A stretch of DNA of 64,000 nt from Mobiluncus massiliensis (GCF_949769255.1 NZ_OX458329.1:2152030-2216029), one strand, 5' to 3'; positions 9,102-17,980 are shown, counted from the stretch's first letter. Program-made: numbers and translations. Notes: a model not told the origin generated them from the sequence alone.

Positions 9102-10034
9102 TCACGAGGCGGGGTCGGGCGCGGTGTCCTCAGAAGGGTGGGGGCGGCGCTTTCCCCACAGGTAGACCACTATGAAAGCGGCCAGCAGCGCCGCGAGCAA
9201 CCAGAACAGCCAGTTGGGAATCCCGGAGAGGGTGCGTTGCACCGCGAACTCCAGATTGGACTGGGCGCTGGCGGACAGCAGGGAAGTAGCCAGACCGCCG
9301 GGACCCGACAGCATCATTATCAGCCCCAACAGGGTTATCAATAGTCCGGAAACCAGGTTCCCTACGGTGGAATCCCGACCCAAAACCTTGAGGGGGCGAG
9401 GGCGCAGTACCCGATTCGGAATCAGATTCCACAAGAATGACAGCACGGCGACCGGGGTAAACATCCCCAGGCCGAACGCAAACATGGTAAAAAATCCGGT
9501 CACCGGGGAGCCGCCGCTGACGCTGAAAGCGAGGATAGAGCCCAAAATCGGGGCTTGGCAGCCGGTCGCGGCGACCCCGTATGTCAGTCCTAGCAGGAAA
9601 ATCGCTGCCGGGGAGGTACGTTCGACCGGGGTGTTCACATCCCGCGGGGATTCGCCCGAAACCGGGGCTCGCCGGGTGGCGCGTTGCGCGGCGCGGCGCT
9701 GTTTCCACAGCTGCCACCGGCTTTGCAGGCTCCCAAAGTTCGGTACCGGTAGTGCCAAGGCCTGCCACAGCCCGAACAGGACGATGATTAGCCCCGCCCA
9801 CACGGTCAGGCCGCGCAGTTTCGCGTTTAGCACCGCTCCGATGGCGCCGAAAGCGGCCCCGGTGGGCAGCAATCCCGCCATGAGCCCCAGGAAAAACACG
9901 GCGGTGCGGGACGCCAGTTTCGTCTTTGAGGAAAAAGCATAAGAAAAGAATGACGGAATCAGCAGGGCCGAACAGGGTGAAAACAGGGTCAGAATCCCTC
10001 CGGCGTACGCCACCGCGAAGGTTACTGAGTCCAT
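9102..10034 (-). CDS. CcdA/DsbD-type transmembrane thiol-disulfide carrier
   Basis: 310 residues with six or so hydrophobic segments. The two redox Cys that mark CcdA/DsbD-beta proteins are present: FSPCSALLIPSF near residue 20 and ATGCQAPILGS near 158. Such proteins move reducing equivalents from cytosolic thioredoxin to extracytoplasmic partners. A thioredoxin-like DsbA protein is encoded 69 nt upstream in the same orientation, so the pair probably forms one envelope thiol system. The hydrophilic loop between spans (about 110-145) is longer than usual. Confidence 0.85.
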   Translation of the reverse strand: MDSVTFAVAYAGGILTLFSPCSALLIPSFFSYAFSSKTKLASRTAVFFLGLMAGLLPTGAAFGAIGAVLNAKLRGLTVWAGLIIVLFGLWQALALPVPNFGSLQSRWQLWKQRRAAQRATRRAPVSGESPRDVNTPVERTSPAAIFLLGLTYGVAATGCQAPILGSILAFSVSGGSPVTGFFTMFAFGLGMFTPVAVLSFLWNLIPNRVLRPRPLKVLGRDSTVGNLVSGLLITLLGLIMMLSGPGGLATSLLSASAQSNLEFAVQRTLSGIPNWLFWLLAALLAAFIVVYLWGKRRPHPSEDTAPDPAS

Positions 10035-10103
10035 TCCGCTTCCTTCCCCGCGGGCTTATCTCCCGCAGTGAGTTTGAAAAATGACGTGGCCAGCTGCCGG
10101 GAC

Positions 10104-10952
10104 CTACTTTGTGGCCAAGAATTTTTGGTACTCGATAGAGTGCTCGAAGTACTCAATCGGGTAGGCCCCAGAAATTGTGGAATCCCCCAGCACAAAGAAC
10201 GGGGTGCCGTTGACTCCTACCGAATGTCCCGAATCGGTTTCCTCGGAAACGGTAGCTTGGGTTTCCGGGGCATTCATGTCGGACTTGAATTGTCCCAAGT
10301 CGGTGATGCCAACGGATTGGGCGATCTGGATGACCTTGTTTTCGTCATAAGTGGGGTGTTCACCTTCGGGCGCGGTCCCGTAGGCGGCCCGCACGAAATC
10401 CCACAGTTTGCCCTGTTTCATCGCTGCAATCGAAGCCTGCGCAGCCACGTCGGAACGATACTGGTCAGCGAATATCACCATGTTGTGCCATTGAATTTTG
10501 AGGGTGCCGTCGTCGACATATTTTTGTAGTTTCGGCAACGTATCGTTGCCCCAACTGGTACACATCGGGCAGGAAAAATCGCTCAGAACTGTCAGCGTCA
10601 CCGGGGCATCGGGTTGCCCCAGGGTGCGTCCGGGCTCATCGGCTCCGTCCCGCAGGATTTTCATGGCTTCCAGGCCGCCTTCGTTCGTGACCGAGGAGGC
10701 GAAGTCTTGACCGGGGACCAAGCCCGTTTGCGCCACAAAGTCCGCCACGGCCTTTTGCCCATCGCCCGCAGCGGTGCCGCTGGCCGTCGCAGGTCCACTG
10801 GGGGAGGCTGCCGGGTTGTTTGCTCCCGGAGCCGTGGCGCGCCCCACAAAAAACGCGATGACTAAAAGCACCACAATGGCCAGGACGCCAATAATTTTCA
10901 AAGCCCACACATTGGCGGCGCTACGTTCCACAGATTTGTCCTTATCGCTCAT
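10104..10952 (-). CDS. Membrane-anchored DsbA-like thiol oxidoreductase
   Basis: 282 residues. An N-terminal membrane anchor (about 16-37) is followed by a Gly/Ala/Pro linker and a thioredoxin-fold DsbA domain with redox motif CPMC at 128-131 and the cis-Pro loop in VGVNGTPFFVLG near the C-terminus. It would oxidise or isomerise secreted protein thiols outside the membrane. It lies between the amidase gene and the CcdA-like gene, both same strand with short gaps. Cysteine-bearing exported domains encoded nearby (the LRV protein) are possible clients; that is inference. Confidence 0.88.
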   Translation of the reverse strand: MSDKDKSVERSAANVWALKIIGVLAIVVLLVIAFFVGRATAPGANNPAASPSGPATASGTAAGDGQKAVADFVAQTGLVPGQDFASSVTNEGGLEAMKILRDGADEPGRTLGQPDAPVTLTVLSDFSCPMCTSWGNDTLPKLQKYVDDGTLKIQWHNMVIFADQYRSDVAAQASIAAMKQGKLWDFVRAAYGTAPEGEHPTYDENKVIQIAQSVGITDLGQFKSDMNAPETQATVSEETDSGHSVGVNGTPFFVLGDSTISGAYPIEYFEHSIEYQKFLATK

Positions 10953-11019
10953 TGTCCCTCATATTTCCAAATACTTCCTTGAGTCAAGCATAGCGGAAGC
11001 CCGGTATGCCGCCGGGCGG

Positions 11020-12858
11020 CTACTGTCCGCCCGTGGGGGCGGCCGGGGAGGCGGACTCCGCGGCGGGAGACTGCTGCGGGGCGTCCGGTGAGGTCGCAGG
11101 AGAAGTCGCCGGACTGGCAGCCGGTCGGGCCGCCTCCGCCCACGCCTTCAGGCCGTCGAGCAAGGATTGGGCGTAACGTTCCTGACCGGTATCCGACTTC
11201 ATCAGGGCGGCATCAGCTGGGTTGCGCATCTCGCCGAGTTCCACCATTGCGGCGGGCACCTCAGCAGAGTTCAATGTAGCCAAATCGGAACGTTTCCACA
11301 CTCCGCTGCTGATAGATCCTCCGGACTGCGGCGCGAATCCCCCCTCCTGCAAAGCCTTGACCAGTTTGGCAGCCAAATCGGAGGCGGGCTGCTTTTGGGC
11401 CTCGTTCAATGGCGGGTCGGAGATCATCACAAAGAATCCGTGCTGAGCCGTGTCCGTAGTCCCGTTGGCGTGAATGGAAACCATGACGTCAGCCCCGACC
11501 TTTTGCGCAAACTGGCCACGGGCATCCACGCACGGCCCCACTCCCTGATCCGAGTCGCGCGTCAGGAACACGGTGGCTCCTTCGGCCTCCAACTTGGTCT
11601 TAAGCGTGTTCGCAATCTTCCAGTTGAACTCATGTTCGGTATAGCCGTCAGCGGTAGCGGTGCCGGTGGTGTTGCAAGGTTTTTGGCCGCCGCGCCCATC
11701 GGGAACATTCGCCCCGATTTGCTGCCAAGCTGCGGCGTTACCGCCATTGTGCCCCGGATCGAGGACGACTTTCAGCCCTTTCAGGCCTCCGGCCGCCCCG
11801 GCCTCGGGGTCTTCGGAAGGTTTGGCGTTCCCGATGGAATCGGGATTGTTTGGGTTCGGTTCGGCAAAGTCGCTGGGGGTAGCCGTGACGGTCACAGTTG
11901 GGTGCGGCACCACGTTCATGCCCACACTGACCCCTATGCCCACGCTGACCAGGGACAGGATAATTCCTCCGGCCAGGAGTACCAGCGGTGAAATCCCATC
12001 GTTCGGCCGCGGTTCAGGGGTTCCTGTGCCCACCCGGCGCAACCGTAACTTGGACGGTCCTTCCGGGGTTTGGGCCGTGAGGGACTTCCAGTGCGGTTCG
12101 GACAAATCCGCTCGCGTGGAGGAAGTGCCCAAAGTGCTCTGCGGGGTGCGCGGCGAGACCGAGTGGAGGTGTTCCCAGTCTGCATCCGGGTGTGCCGCTG
12201 CTCGTTTGGAAGTTCGCTGCGGCGTGTTAGCGAGAGGATTTGCGCCGGTCCCCAGGGCATCTGCCTTGGGTGGTGTTGCGGCTGCGGCGCTGGTCGCGCC
12301 CAGGTCGTCCCATCCGGACACCAAAGACTTCCATCCCTCGGAATGGACCGGTTCGGGGCGGCGTTGGGTGGGTTTGCGCCCTTGCCCGGTTGTGCTCCCG
12401 GTTCGTGCCGGCGGCGTGGTCGGGGTGGCGGGTTCCCCCGGGGCGAGGGTGGCGTCAAAAACCTCGCGCATCGCTTCGGGGACTTCCGTGGCTGGAAGCT
12501 CCGGGGTTTTCGATTCAGTTGGGCTGGACAAGTGAGAATCCTGTTGTTCCGGCCCGTCCGCGTTTAACATATTTTGGGCATTCGCCAGCAGGGCGGCAAT
12601 CCCCGGATTGTCCCCGTAGGGGAGCTGGGGTACCTGGTTCGCGCTGGCCGCTCCTGCTGCTTCAGCAGCGGCGGAAAACTCTTCAAAAAAGTTGGCAGCG
12701 TTAGTATCCGCGGGGTTGTGGTCGGGGTTGTGGTCAGAATCCGGGACTGGGGGCAGGCGGCGGCTGGGGAGCTTACCCAGAGAGGAAGAGCGCGCCGGAG
12801 GAGCAGAAGGGTAGTCCTGGGTTGGTTCCCAGGTGTCGAATTCCTCCCAGTTGGGCAT
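11020..12858 (-). CDS. N-acetylmuramoyl-L-alanine amidase with long N-terminal tail
   Basis: 612 residues. The first 285 or so are low-complexity and cytoplasmic, then one membrane span (about 290-315), and an extracellular Amidase_3 domain (about 360-585). Zn ligands are visible: His370 in DPGHNGG, Glu in YTEHEFN, His in VSIHANG, and the catalytic Glu in VELGEMRN. It cleaves the lactyl-L-Ala bond of peptidoglycan. The C-terminal 30 residues are Ala/Pro/Ser-rich. ATG at 12858 has AGGAG upstream. It follows the LRV gene by 21 nt in one likely operon. The long intracellular tail may be a localisation or regulatory region. Confidence 0.9.
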   Translation of the reverse strand: MPNWEEFDTWEPTQDYPSAPPARSSSLGKLPSRRLPPVPDSDHNPDHNPADTNAANFFEEFSAAAEAAGAASANQVPQLPYGDNPGIAALLANAQNMLNADGPEQQDSHLSSPTESKTPELPATEVPEAMREVFDATLAPGEPATPTTPPARTGSTTGQGRKPTQRRPEPVHSEGWKSLVSGWDDLGATSAAAATPPKADALGTGANPLANTPQRTSKRAAAHPDADWEHLHSVSPRTPQSTLGTSSTRADLSEPHWKSLTAQTPEGPSKLRLRRVGTGTPEPRPNDGISPLVLLAGGIILSLVSVGIGVSVGMNVVPHPTVTVTATPSDFAEPNPNNPDSIGNAKPSEDPEAGAAGGLKGLKVVLDPGHNGGNAAAWQQIGANVPDGRGGQKPCNTTGTATADGYTEHEFNWKIANTLKTKLEAEGATVFLTRDSDQGVGPCVDARGQFAQKVGADVMVSIHANGTTDTAQHGFFVMISDPPLNEAQKQPASDLAAKLVKALQEGGFAPQSGGSISSGVWKRSDLATLNSAEVPAAMVELGEMRNPADAALMKSDTGQERYAQSLLDGLKAWAEAARPAASPATSPATSPDAPQQSPAAESASPAAPTGGQ

Positions 12859-12879
12859 GTTGCTCCTGAATATGGTGAC

Positions 12880-14145
12880 TTAGTGTTGCGTGGCGTCTTG
12901 TTGATGGTAGTCCTGTTTGGCAAAGAAAAAGCCTTTGCCGGTGACCGTGTTCCAACATCCGGTGCCGCTGTAGGTCGATTGGCAGGCGAAATCGCCGTAG
13001 GTCATGGCTGAATCGTGGGGAATCACCGAGCCGCTGGAGTTGTAATCAACATTGGGCTGGCAATAGATGGACGGGTCGCCGTCCCGCAAGCTGATGACCA
13101 AAGATTCGAAATAAGTATCGCAGCCGCCCACGGGGTTGACCAGGTTACGGACCTGGCAAATGAGTTCATCGCCGTTTACCCGGCAGGTCGAGTCCCCGGT
13201 TTCGGTGACAAAAGACTGGATATTTTGGGCGCCGGCCGGTGCCGGAGCGATTGTCGGATGCGGTGATTCGGTGCTCGGAGTCTTTTCCTTGTCCTCATCC
13301 TTATCTTTATCCTGATCCTTGGGTGTGGGCGTTTCGCTCGCGGTATTGCCGGCAGCATTCGGGGAATCAGCGTCAGATGGGGTGTCGTCTCCCCCGATAA
13401 CGCCGGTCATCACCAAAACGATCGCAACAATCATGCCAATCACAGCAACGAGCAATATTGAGAAAATGACCCATAAACCGGTGTTGGATTTTGGCTTCGC
13501 GGCCATCGGCGGATAAGGGGTGGGAGCTGCACTCATCATCGGGATACCGCCGGTGACGGGAGCCATGTACTGGGTTTGTGTCGCGGCTGGAGGTACGGTG
13601 CCATAGCTTCCCATGCCCGCGTTCTGGTTTGGTGCGGCGTTGGGCGGGTAAGACGGGGGCAGACCGGAGGTCGGCACCGGAGCTGATACGGGGGTGTTCA
13701 GCGGGGGCAGTACCGTGGTTTCGGCCGGGTTTTGTCCCATTATTGAGGTGCGGTTGGGGCTCACGGCGGGGGTTTCCTCGGTGGCGGGGGTTGCCGCTGA
13801 GTCGGGTGTCGCCGGGGTTTCCGGTTGCGATGCGTCGGTTTCGGTAGGGACAACTGTCGCGGGTGCTTCGGGGTTTTCCGGCTCGCTGGGGGTCGGCGTT
13901 TCTGATGAACCGGGAAGGGGGAGGGAAGGCATGGGCATCATCTGGCCAGCCTCAAAAGCGGCCTGGCGCTCGCGCAGAGCGGCGAGGACTTCGGGCTCAT
14001 TTTTGTTCACGAGCCAGTCGAGCAGTCCGGTGTAGGCTGCGGGGTTTTTCGCAATTAACGGACGTAGTTCCACATTGGTCGCCAGTTGTTGTAAATCCAA
14101 GCCGGGGGTAGACGGGTCACTAGCCTGGGCACGCAGTTCATCCAT
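12880..14145 (-). CDS. Variant leucine-rich-repeat (LRV) membrane protein
   Basis: 421 residues from the ATG at 14145. The N-terminus MDELRAQASDPSTPGLDLQQ and LRPLIAKNPAAYTGLLDWL match the actinobacterial LRV helical module (about 1-75). A Pro/Thr-rich disordered stretch, one membrane span (about 220-247), an acidic linker and a 115-residue C-terminal domain with six Cys (TCRV, ICQV, GGCDTYF, IYCQP, FACQST, GCWNT) follow. A TTG at 14214, overlapping the nrdG stop, gives an alternative 444-residue form. Topology suggests a cytoplasmic LRV head and an extracellular disulfide-bonded domain. Function is unknown; it is probably co-transcribed with the amidase. Confidence 0.75.
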   Translation of the reverse strand: MDELRAQASDPSTPGLDLQQLATNVELRPLIAKNPAAYTGLLDWLVNKNEPEVLAALRERQAAFEAGQMMPMPSLPLPGSSETPTPSEPENPEAPATVVPTETDASQPETPATPDSAATPATEETPAVSPNRTSIMGQNPAETTVLPPLNTPVSAPVPTSGLPPSYPPNAAPNQNAGMGSYGTVPPAATQTQYMAPVTGGIPMMSAAPTPYPPMAAKPKSNTGLWVIFSILLVAVIGMIVAIVLVMTGVIGGDDTPSDADSPNAAGNTASETPTPKDQDKDKDEDKEKTPSTESPHPTIAPAPAGAQNIQSFVTETGDSTCRVNGDELICQVRNLVNPVGGCDTYFESLVISLRDGDPSIYCQPNVDYNSSGSVIPHDSAMTYGDFACQSTYSGTGCWNTVTGKGFFFAKQDYHQQDATQH

Positions 14146-14210
14146 ACGGTCATTATTCCACAAATTCGCGTCTTTCCACCTGTTACTTGTGGTTTTTACG
14201 GGCGGTGGGG

Positions 14211-15017
14211 TCAATCGGCGGAACCGCGAAACTCAAAATGCGTAAACATTGCCTTGAGCTCCCCAGCCCGGTCCGCCAAGTCAGCCGCAAAAGATTGGTT
14301 TTGGTCCGCTGCGTAAAGTTCCTGAAATTCCGGTCGTGTCCCGTCGGGACGGGCCTGCTGCAGCGCCAAGCGTTCCACCCCGCGCTCCTGCAGGGCACGA
14401 GCCAAAGCGGGGAGGGCTGACGGATTCGTGTCGCCCGCGTCAGTGCCGGGGTAGGCGGTGACGCGTACCTCGTAATCTGGCAGGGTTCCGGCCCGGTACG
14501 CCGCCAACACCAGGTCCAACGCCTGCCAAGCGTCCGTGCCGGCCCGGTGCGCTTGGGGACGGCCTACCACTTGTGGATAGTTTTGTGGCAGGCCTTTCAC
14601 GTCCAAGCCGACCCAGTCTAGCAACCCCGCATCCAACAGCTGCGCCAGTCGCTGCGGATAGGCCCCTCCGGTGTGCAGCCCCACCAAAAACCCGAGGTCA
14701 CGCGCCTGCCGGGCGGCGGGCACCAGCGCCGCTTGGCGGGTCGGTTCCCCTCCGGAAAACACGACCCCGTCGAGCAGACCGCGCCGCCGCCCCAGCAGCT
14801 CCCACAGGTCCGCCTCTTCGTAACCGGAGGGCGCCCGCGGGTCAATGATGGCAAAATTTTGGCAATATCCGCAGTTCCAGGGGCAGCCTTGGAGGAACAC
14901 GCTGGCGGCCAGTTTCCCCGGCCAATCCACCGTGGAAAACGGCGTCACCCCGGCGATAACCAAACCCGTGAGCGGGCAATCGGTTTCATTCTGGTCATCA
15001 ATGCAGCCTGTGTTCAC
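14211..15017 (-). CDS. nrdG: Anaerobic ribonucleotide reductase activating protein
   Basis: 268 residues, radical SAM enzyme with the CxxxCxxC cluster motif GCPWNCGYCQNF (Cys45, Cys49, Cys52). It generates the glycyl radical on NrdD under anoxia. The GTG at 15017 gives a normal N-terminus, but the ribosome site is weak. It is longer than E. coli NrdG (154 residues) and resembles the long NrdG forms of actinobacteria and other anaerobes. nrdD lies upstream on the same strand, but a lipoprotein gene with its own terminator separates them, so expression of nrdG relative to nrdD is unclear. Confidence 0.92.
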   Translation of the reverse strand: MNTGCIDDQNETDCPLTGLVIAGVTPFSTVDWPGKLAASVFLQGCPWNCGYCQNFAIIDPRAPSGYEEADLWELLGRRRGLLDGVVFSGGEPTRQAALVPAARQARDLGFLVGLHTGGAYPQRLAQLLDAGLLDWVGLDVKGLPQNYPQVVGRPQAHRAGTDAWQALDLVLAAYRAGTLPDYEVRVTAYPGTDAGDTNPSALPALARALQERGVERLALQQARPDGTRPEFQELYAADQNQSFAADLADRAGELKAMFTHFEFRGSAD

Positions 15018-15050
15018 GATGTGGGTCTTTCTAATCGTTGCTAAAAATGC

Positions 15051-15079
15051 CCGGGAAGCCCCGAGATGGGGCTTCCCGG
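15051..15079 (-). terminator. Intrinsic terminator of the lipoprotein gene
   Basis: Perfect 12-bp GC-rich stem (15051-15062 / 15068-15079), 5-nt loop, followed on the minus strand by GCATTTTTAG. It lies 34 nt before the nrdG start. Confidence 0.88.
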
Positions 15080-15090
15080 AAGCTATAAAC

Positions 15091-15708
15091 TTAGATTCTT
15101 TCGTAGTCGGTAATCATGAAACCTTCAATCGGGACTTGATATTGCACGAACATCAGGTTAGATGAATCCGCTGGCAAGGTGTATTCCCAAGTGGCTTCGG
15201 CTGGGCTGTCCACACCGCAAGCGACTTCGCTGAGTTGACCTGGTTGATCGTCGCCTGCGTCCTCAATCTGCGGAGCAATCCACACTTTGATATTCGCGGG
15301 TTTAACAGTCTGACAATAGAAAGTGACCTTGACCTTGTCTCCGGTCTTCCAATCGTCATTAGCGTTTAGGTACAGTCGGTAGCTAGAGATTTTGTCTTTA
15401 TCGAAATTGGCAAAAGTTGGCGAAACGTGGGAACTGGTGTTCTCGATTCCCTTTCCTTCCGCGAACGCTTCGCCTTCCGCTTCCCACTTGTCTTCCAATG
15501 CGTCCGCATCGTTGACTTTTTCCTCAGCTTCTTCTTGGTCAGGTATGGCCACGTCCTCGGTGGTGGAAATCAGGCCGGGTTTCTGATCAGCAGCGGGCGC
15601 CTCGGACGGGGCTTTGGCGTCCGCAGTGGGTTTCTCGTCCCCACCGCCGCAGGCGGACAGGCTCAGGGCCAGGGCGAACGCGCCCGTCAACGCAAGTAAC
15701 TTTTTCAT
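15091..15708 (-). CDS. Secreted lipoprotein, unknown function
   Basis: 205 residues from the ATG at 15708 (GAAGGAA upstream). Signal peptide MKKLLALTGAFALALSLSAC with a lipobox LSAC, so Cys20 would be lipidated. An acidic Pro/Ala/Glu linker (about 25-75) leads to a compact beta-rich domain (about 85-205) without a motif I recognise. It sits between nrdD and nrdG but has its own terminator, and a half-site of the CACCCAAAAG palindrome motif lies about 90 nt upstream of its start. It is therefore probably regulated with envelope genes rather than with the reductase. Confidence 0.8.
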   Translation of the reverse strand: MKKLLALTGAFALALSLSACGGGDEKPTADAKAPSEAPAADQKPGLISTTEDVAIPDQEEAEEKVNDADALEDKWEAEGEAFAEGKGIENTSSHVSPTFANFDKDKISSYRLYLNANDDWKTGDKVKVTFYCQTVKPANIKVWIAPQIEDAGDDQPGQLSEVACGVDSPAEATWEYTLPADSSNLMFVQYQVPIEGFMITDYERI

Positions 15709-15788
15709 GAGTATTCCTTCCATTTGTCAGGCTGAGGGGGCTGGTTGCCCCGGATTGATAAACAGCCTAAGCAAACGGATAAGGCTTG

Positions 15789-15810
15789 TAATCACCCAAA
15801 AGTACGGAAA
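15789..15810 (-). promoter_or_regulatory. Half-site of the CACCC/GGGTG operator motif
   Basis: TAATCACCCAAAAGTACGG reads on the minus strand as a match to the downstream half (TTTTGGGTGATTA) of the palindromes found before the two CWB2 genes and the zinc-ribbon gene. It lies about 90 nt before the lipoprotein start. The other half is degenerate. Confidence 0.4.
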
Positions 15811-15819
15811 ATCTCGGTC

Positions 15820-15850
15820 CGCGGGTGGCGTCCGAAAACTGTCACCCGCG
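15820..15850 (-). terminator. Possible terminator after nrdD
   Basis: 8-bp arms CGCGGGTG / CACCCGCG with a 15-nt loop, about 50 nt beyond the nrdD stop. No clear U-run on the minus strand apart from short A/T stretches. Confidence 0.4.
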
Positions 15851-15902
15851 AACCCGACCGACCCACGACCCTTGTGAAACCACGAGAATCGCGAATCTGT
15901 CC

Positions 15903-17798
15903 CTAGACCAAGGCCGCTTCTGCCAAGCGCGAGTGCAGCTCACCGTGAGAGGCAGCCGCCGACTCGCTGAAATATTGCCGCTCAGCGAACTCGCCTTTCT
16001 TGCCGATATTAAAGGACTGAACCGGCCGGAAGTAACCCATGACGCGGGTCCATACCTCGCAATCTTGGTGCCGGCCCTTCGCTTCGCAGCGCGGGCAGGT
16101 GAAGTGTTCGCCGGAAATGTAGCCGTGCGTCGGGCAGATACTAAACGTTGGCGTGATGGTGATGTAGGGGGTGCGCCAGGTGGTCAGCGAGCGGCGCACC
16201 AGCTGTTTGCAAGCCTCCGCGCTGGACACGGCCTCGCCCATGTACAGGTGCAGCACGGTGCCGCCGGTGTACTTGGTCTGCAGTTCCTCCTGCAGTTCCT
16301 CGGCCAGGAACGGGTCGTTCGTGAACCCGACCGGCAGTTGCGAGGAGTTCGTGTAGTAGGGGTTTTCGGTCGTGCCGGCCTGCAGGATTTTGTCCCCGAA
16401 GCGTTTCCGGTCAGCTTTCGCCAGGCGGTACGTGGTGCCCTCGGCCGGGGTCGCCTCCAGGTTGTACATATGTCCGGTAGACTCCTGGAGTTCAATCATC
16501 TGGTCGCGCACCCCGTCCAGAATCCGGGCCGCCAGGGCGTGTCCGCGCGGGTCGGTGATGTCATAAGCGTCGTCGGTGAAGTTGCGGATCAGCTCGTTCA
16601 TGCCGTTGACCCCGATGGTAGAGAAGTGGTTGTCCAGCGTCCCCAGGTAGCGTTTCGTGTAGGGGAACAGGCCGTGGTCCATGTGGTACTGGATGGTGAT
16701 GCGCTTGCGTTCCAAAGTCACCGAAGCCAACTCGATGAGTTCGCGCAAGCGGGCGCGCAAACCGTCCTCGTCGCCCTTGTGCAGATAACCCAGGCGCGCC
16801 AAGTTGATGGTCACCACCCCGATAGACCCCGTCTGTTCTGCCGAACCGAACAGCCCGTTACCGCGCTTGACCAGCTCCCGCAGGTCGAGCTGCAACCGGC
16901 AGCACATGGAGCGAATCTGGCCGGGGTCTAGTTCCGAGTTGATGAAGTTCTGGAAATAGGGCAGCCCGTACTTTGCCGTCATCTCAAACAGCAGGTTGGC
17001 GTTGGGGGAATCCCAATCGAAATCCTTGGTCATGTTGTAGGTCGGAATGGGGAAGGTGAACACACGCCCGTCCGCGTCTCCCTCGGTCATGACCTCCATG
17101 TAGGCACGGTTGATGATGTCCATCTCGGCCTGCAGGTCCCCGTAGGCGAAGTCGCACAGTTCCTCACCGGTGAGCGGCACTTCGTCGCGCAGGTCGGGCG
17201 GGCACGTCCAGTCAAAAGTGAGGTTCGTGAACGGACACTGACTGCCCCAGCGGCTCGGGACGTTCAGGTTATAGATGAGTTCCTGCATGCACTGCTTGAC
17301 CTCGGCATACGTCATGTTATCCAGGCGGACGAAGGGCGCCATGTAGGTGTCGAAGCTAGAGAACGCTTGGGCGCCGGCCCACTCGTTTTGCAGCGTGCCC
17401 AGGAAGTTCACGATTTGTCCGCAAGCCGAGCTGAAGTGCCGCGGCGGATTGGAAGCAATGGCCCCGCTGACCCCGTTGAAACCCTGTTGCAGCAGCTGTT
17501 TCAGCGACCAACCAGCGCAGTACCCGGCGAACATATCCAGGTCATGAATGTGGAGGTCGCCGTCGCGGTGGGCAGCGCCGGCCGCGGCGGGATAAACCTT
17601 GTCCAGCCAGTAGTTGGCCACCATCTTGCCCGCCGCGTTCAAAATCAGGCCGCCGACTGAGTAGCCCTGGTTGGCGTTGGCGTTGACCCGCCAGTCGGCC
17701 TGGCTCAGGTATTCGTCCACTGTCTCAATGGGGTCAACCGTGTGGTGGCGCGGATTCGTCTCAAAAACGGGGGTCGGCTCTTGCTTCGTTGCAGTCAT
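15903..17798 (-). CDS. nrdD: Anaerobic ribonucleoside-triphosphate reductase (class III)
   Basis: 631 residues. It makes dNTPs from NTPs without oxygen through a glycyl radical. The C-terminal radical motif RVMGYFRP places the glycyl radical at Gly588. The Zn site is present as CPTH and CPRC about 15-35 residues before it. N-terminal sequence DYLSQADWRVNANANQG and the substrate-loop Cys motifs (FSSACGQIVNF) fit the family. RBS AGGAAG precedes the ATG. No ATP-cone is visible at this N-terminus. Two NrdR-type boxes 75-122 nt upstream suggest repression by NrdR. The gene indicates anaerobic growth. Confidence 0.96.
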   Translation of the reverse strand: MTATKQEPTPVFETNPRHHTVDPIETVDEYLSQADWRVNANANQGYSVGGLILNAAGKMVANYWLDKVYPAAAGAAHRDGDLHIHDLDMFAGYCAGWSLKQLLQQGFNGVSGAIASNPPRHFSSACGQIVNFLGTLQNEWAGAQAFSSFDTYMAPFVRLDNMTYAEVKQCMQELIYNLNVPSRWGSQCPFTNLTFDWTCPPDLRDEVPLTGEELCDFAYGDLQAEMDIINRAYMEVMTEGDADGRVFTFPIPTYNMTKDFDWDSPNANLLFEMTAKYGLPYFQNFINSELDPGQIRSMCCRLQLDLRELVKRGNGLFGSAEQTGSIGVVTINLARLGYLHKGDEDGLRARLRELIELASVTLERKRITIQYHMDHGLFPYTKRYLGTLDNHFSTIGVNGMNELIRNFTDDAYDITDPRGHALAARILDGVRDQMIELQESTGHMYNLEATPAEGTTYRLAKADRKRFGDKILQAGTTENPYYTNSSQLPVGFTNDPFLAEELQEELQTKYTGGTVLHLYMGEAVSSAEACKQLVRRSLTTWRTPYITITPTFSICPTHGYISGEHFTCPRCEAKGRHQDCEVWTRVMGYFRPVQSFNIGKKGEFAERQYFSESAAASHGELHSRLAEAALV

Positions 17799-17872
17799 CT
17801 TCTTCCTTTCGTCTCCTCATCTCCCAGTATCGGGGACACAAGAAATTACTCTAGGGAGGTATTTCGCCAAAT

Positions 17873-17920
17873 CAACTACATATTGTGCGTGTTGCTCAAT
17901 TTTACCACTACATATTGTGT
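17873..17920 (-). promoter_or_regulatory. Tandem NrdR boxes upstream of nrdD
   Basis: Two near-identical 16-mers, 17873-17888 (CAACTACATATTGTGC) and 17905-17920 (CCACTACATATTGTGT), match the NrdR consensus ACACWATATATWGTGT at 12 and 14 positions. Their starts are 32 bp apart, about three helical turns, the spacing known for paired NrdR boxes. They lie between nrdD and the divergent aminotransferase gene. Confidence 0.85.
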
Positions 17921-17980
17921 TTGCCCAGGTCTGTGGGTTAAGGCGATTCGTCGCTGTGCGTGTCGCGGTATCGTAGGAGG

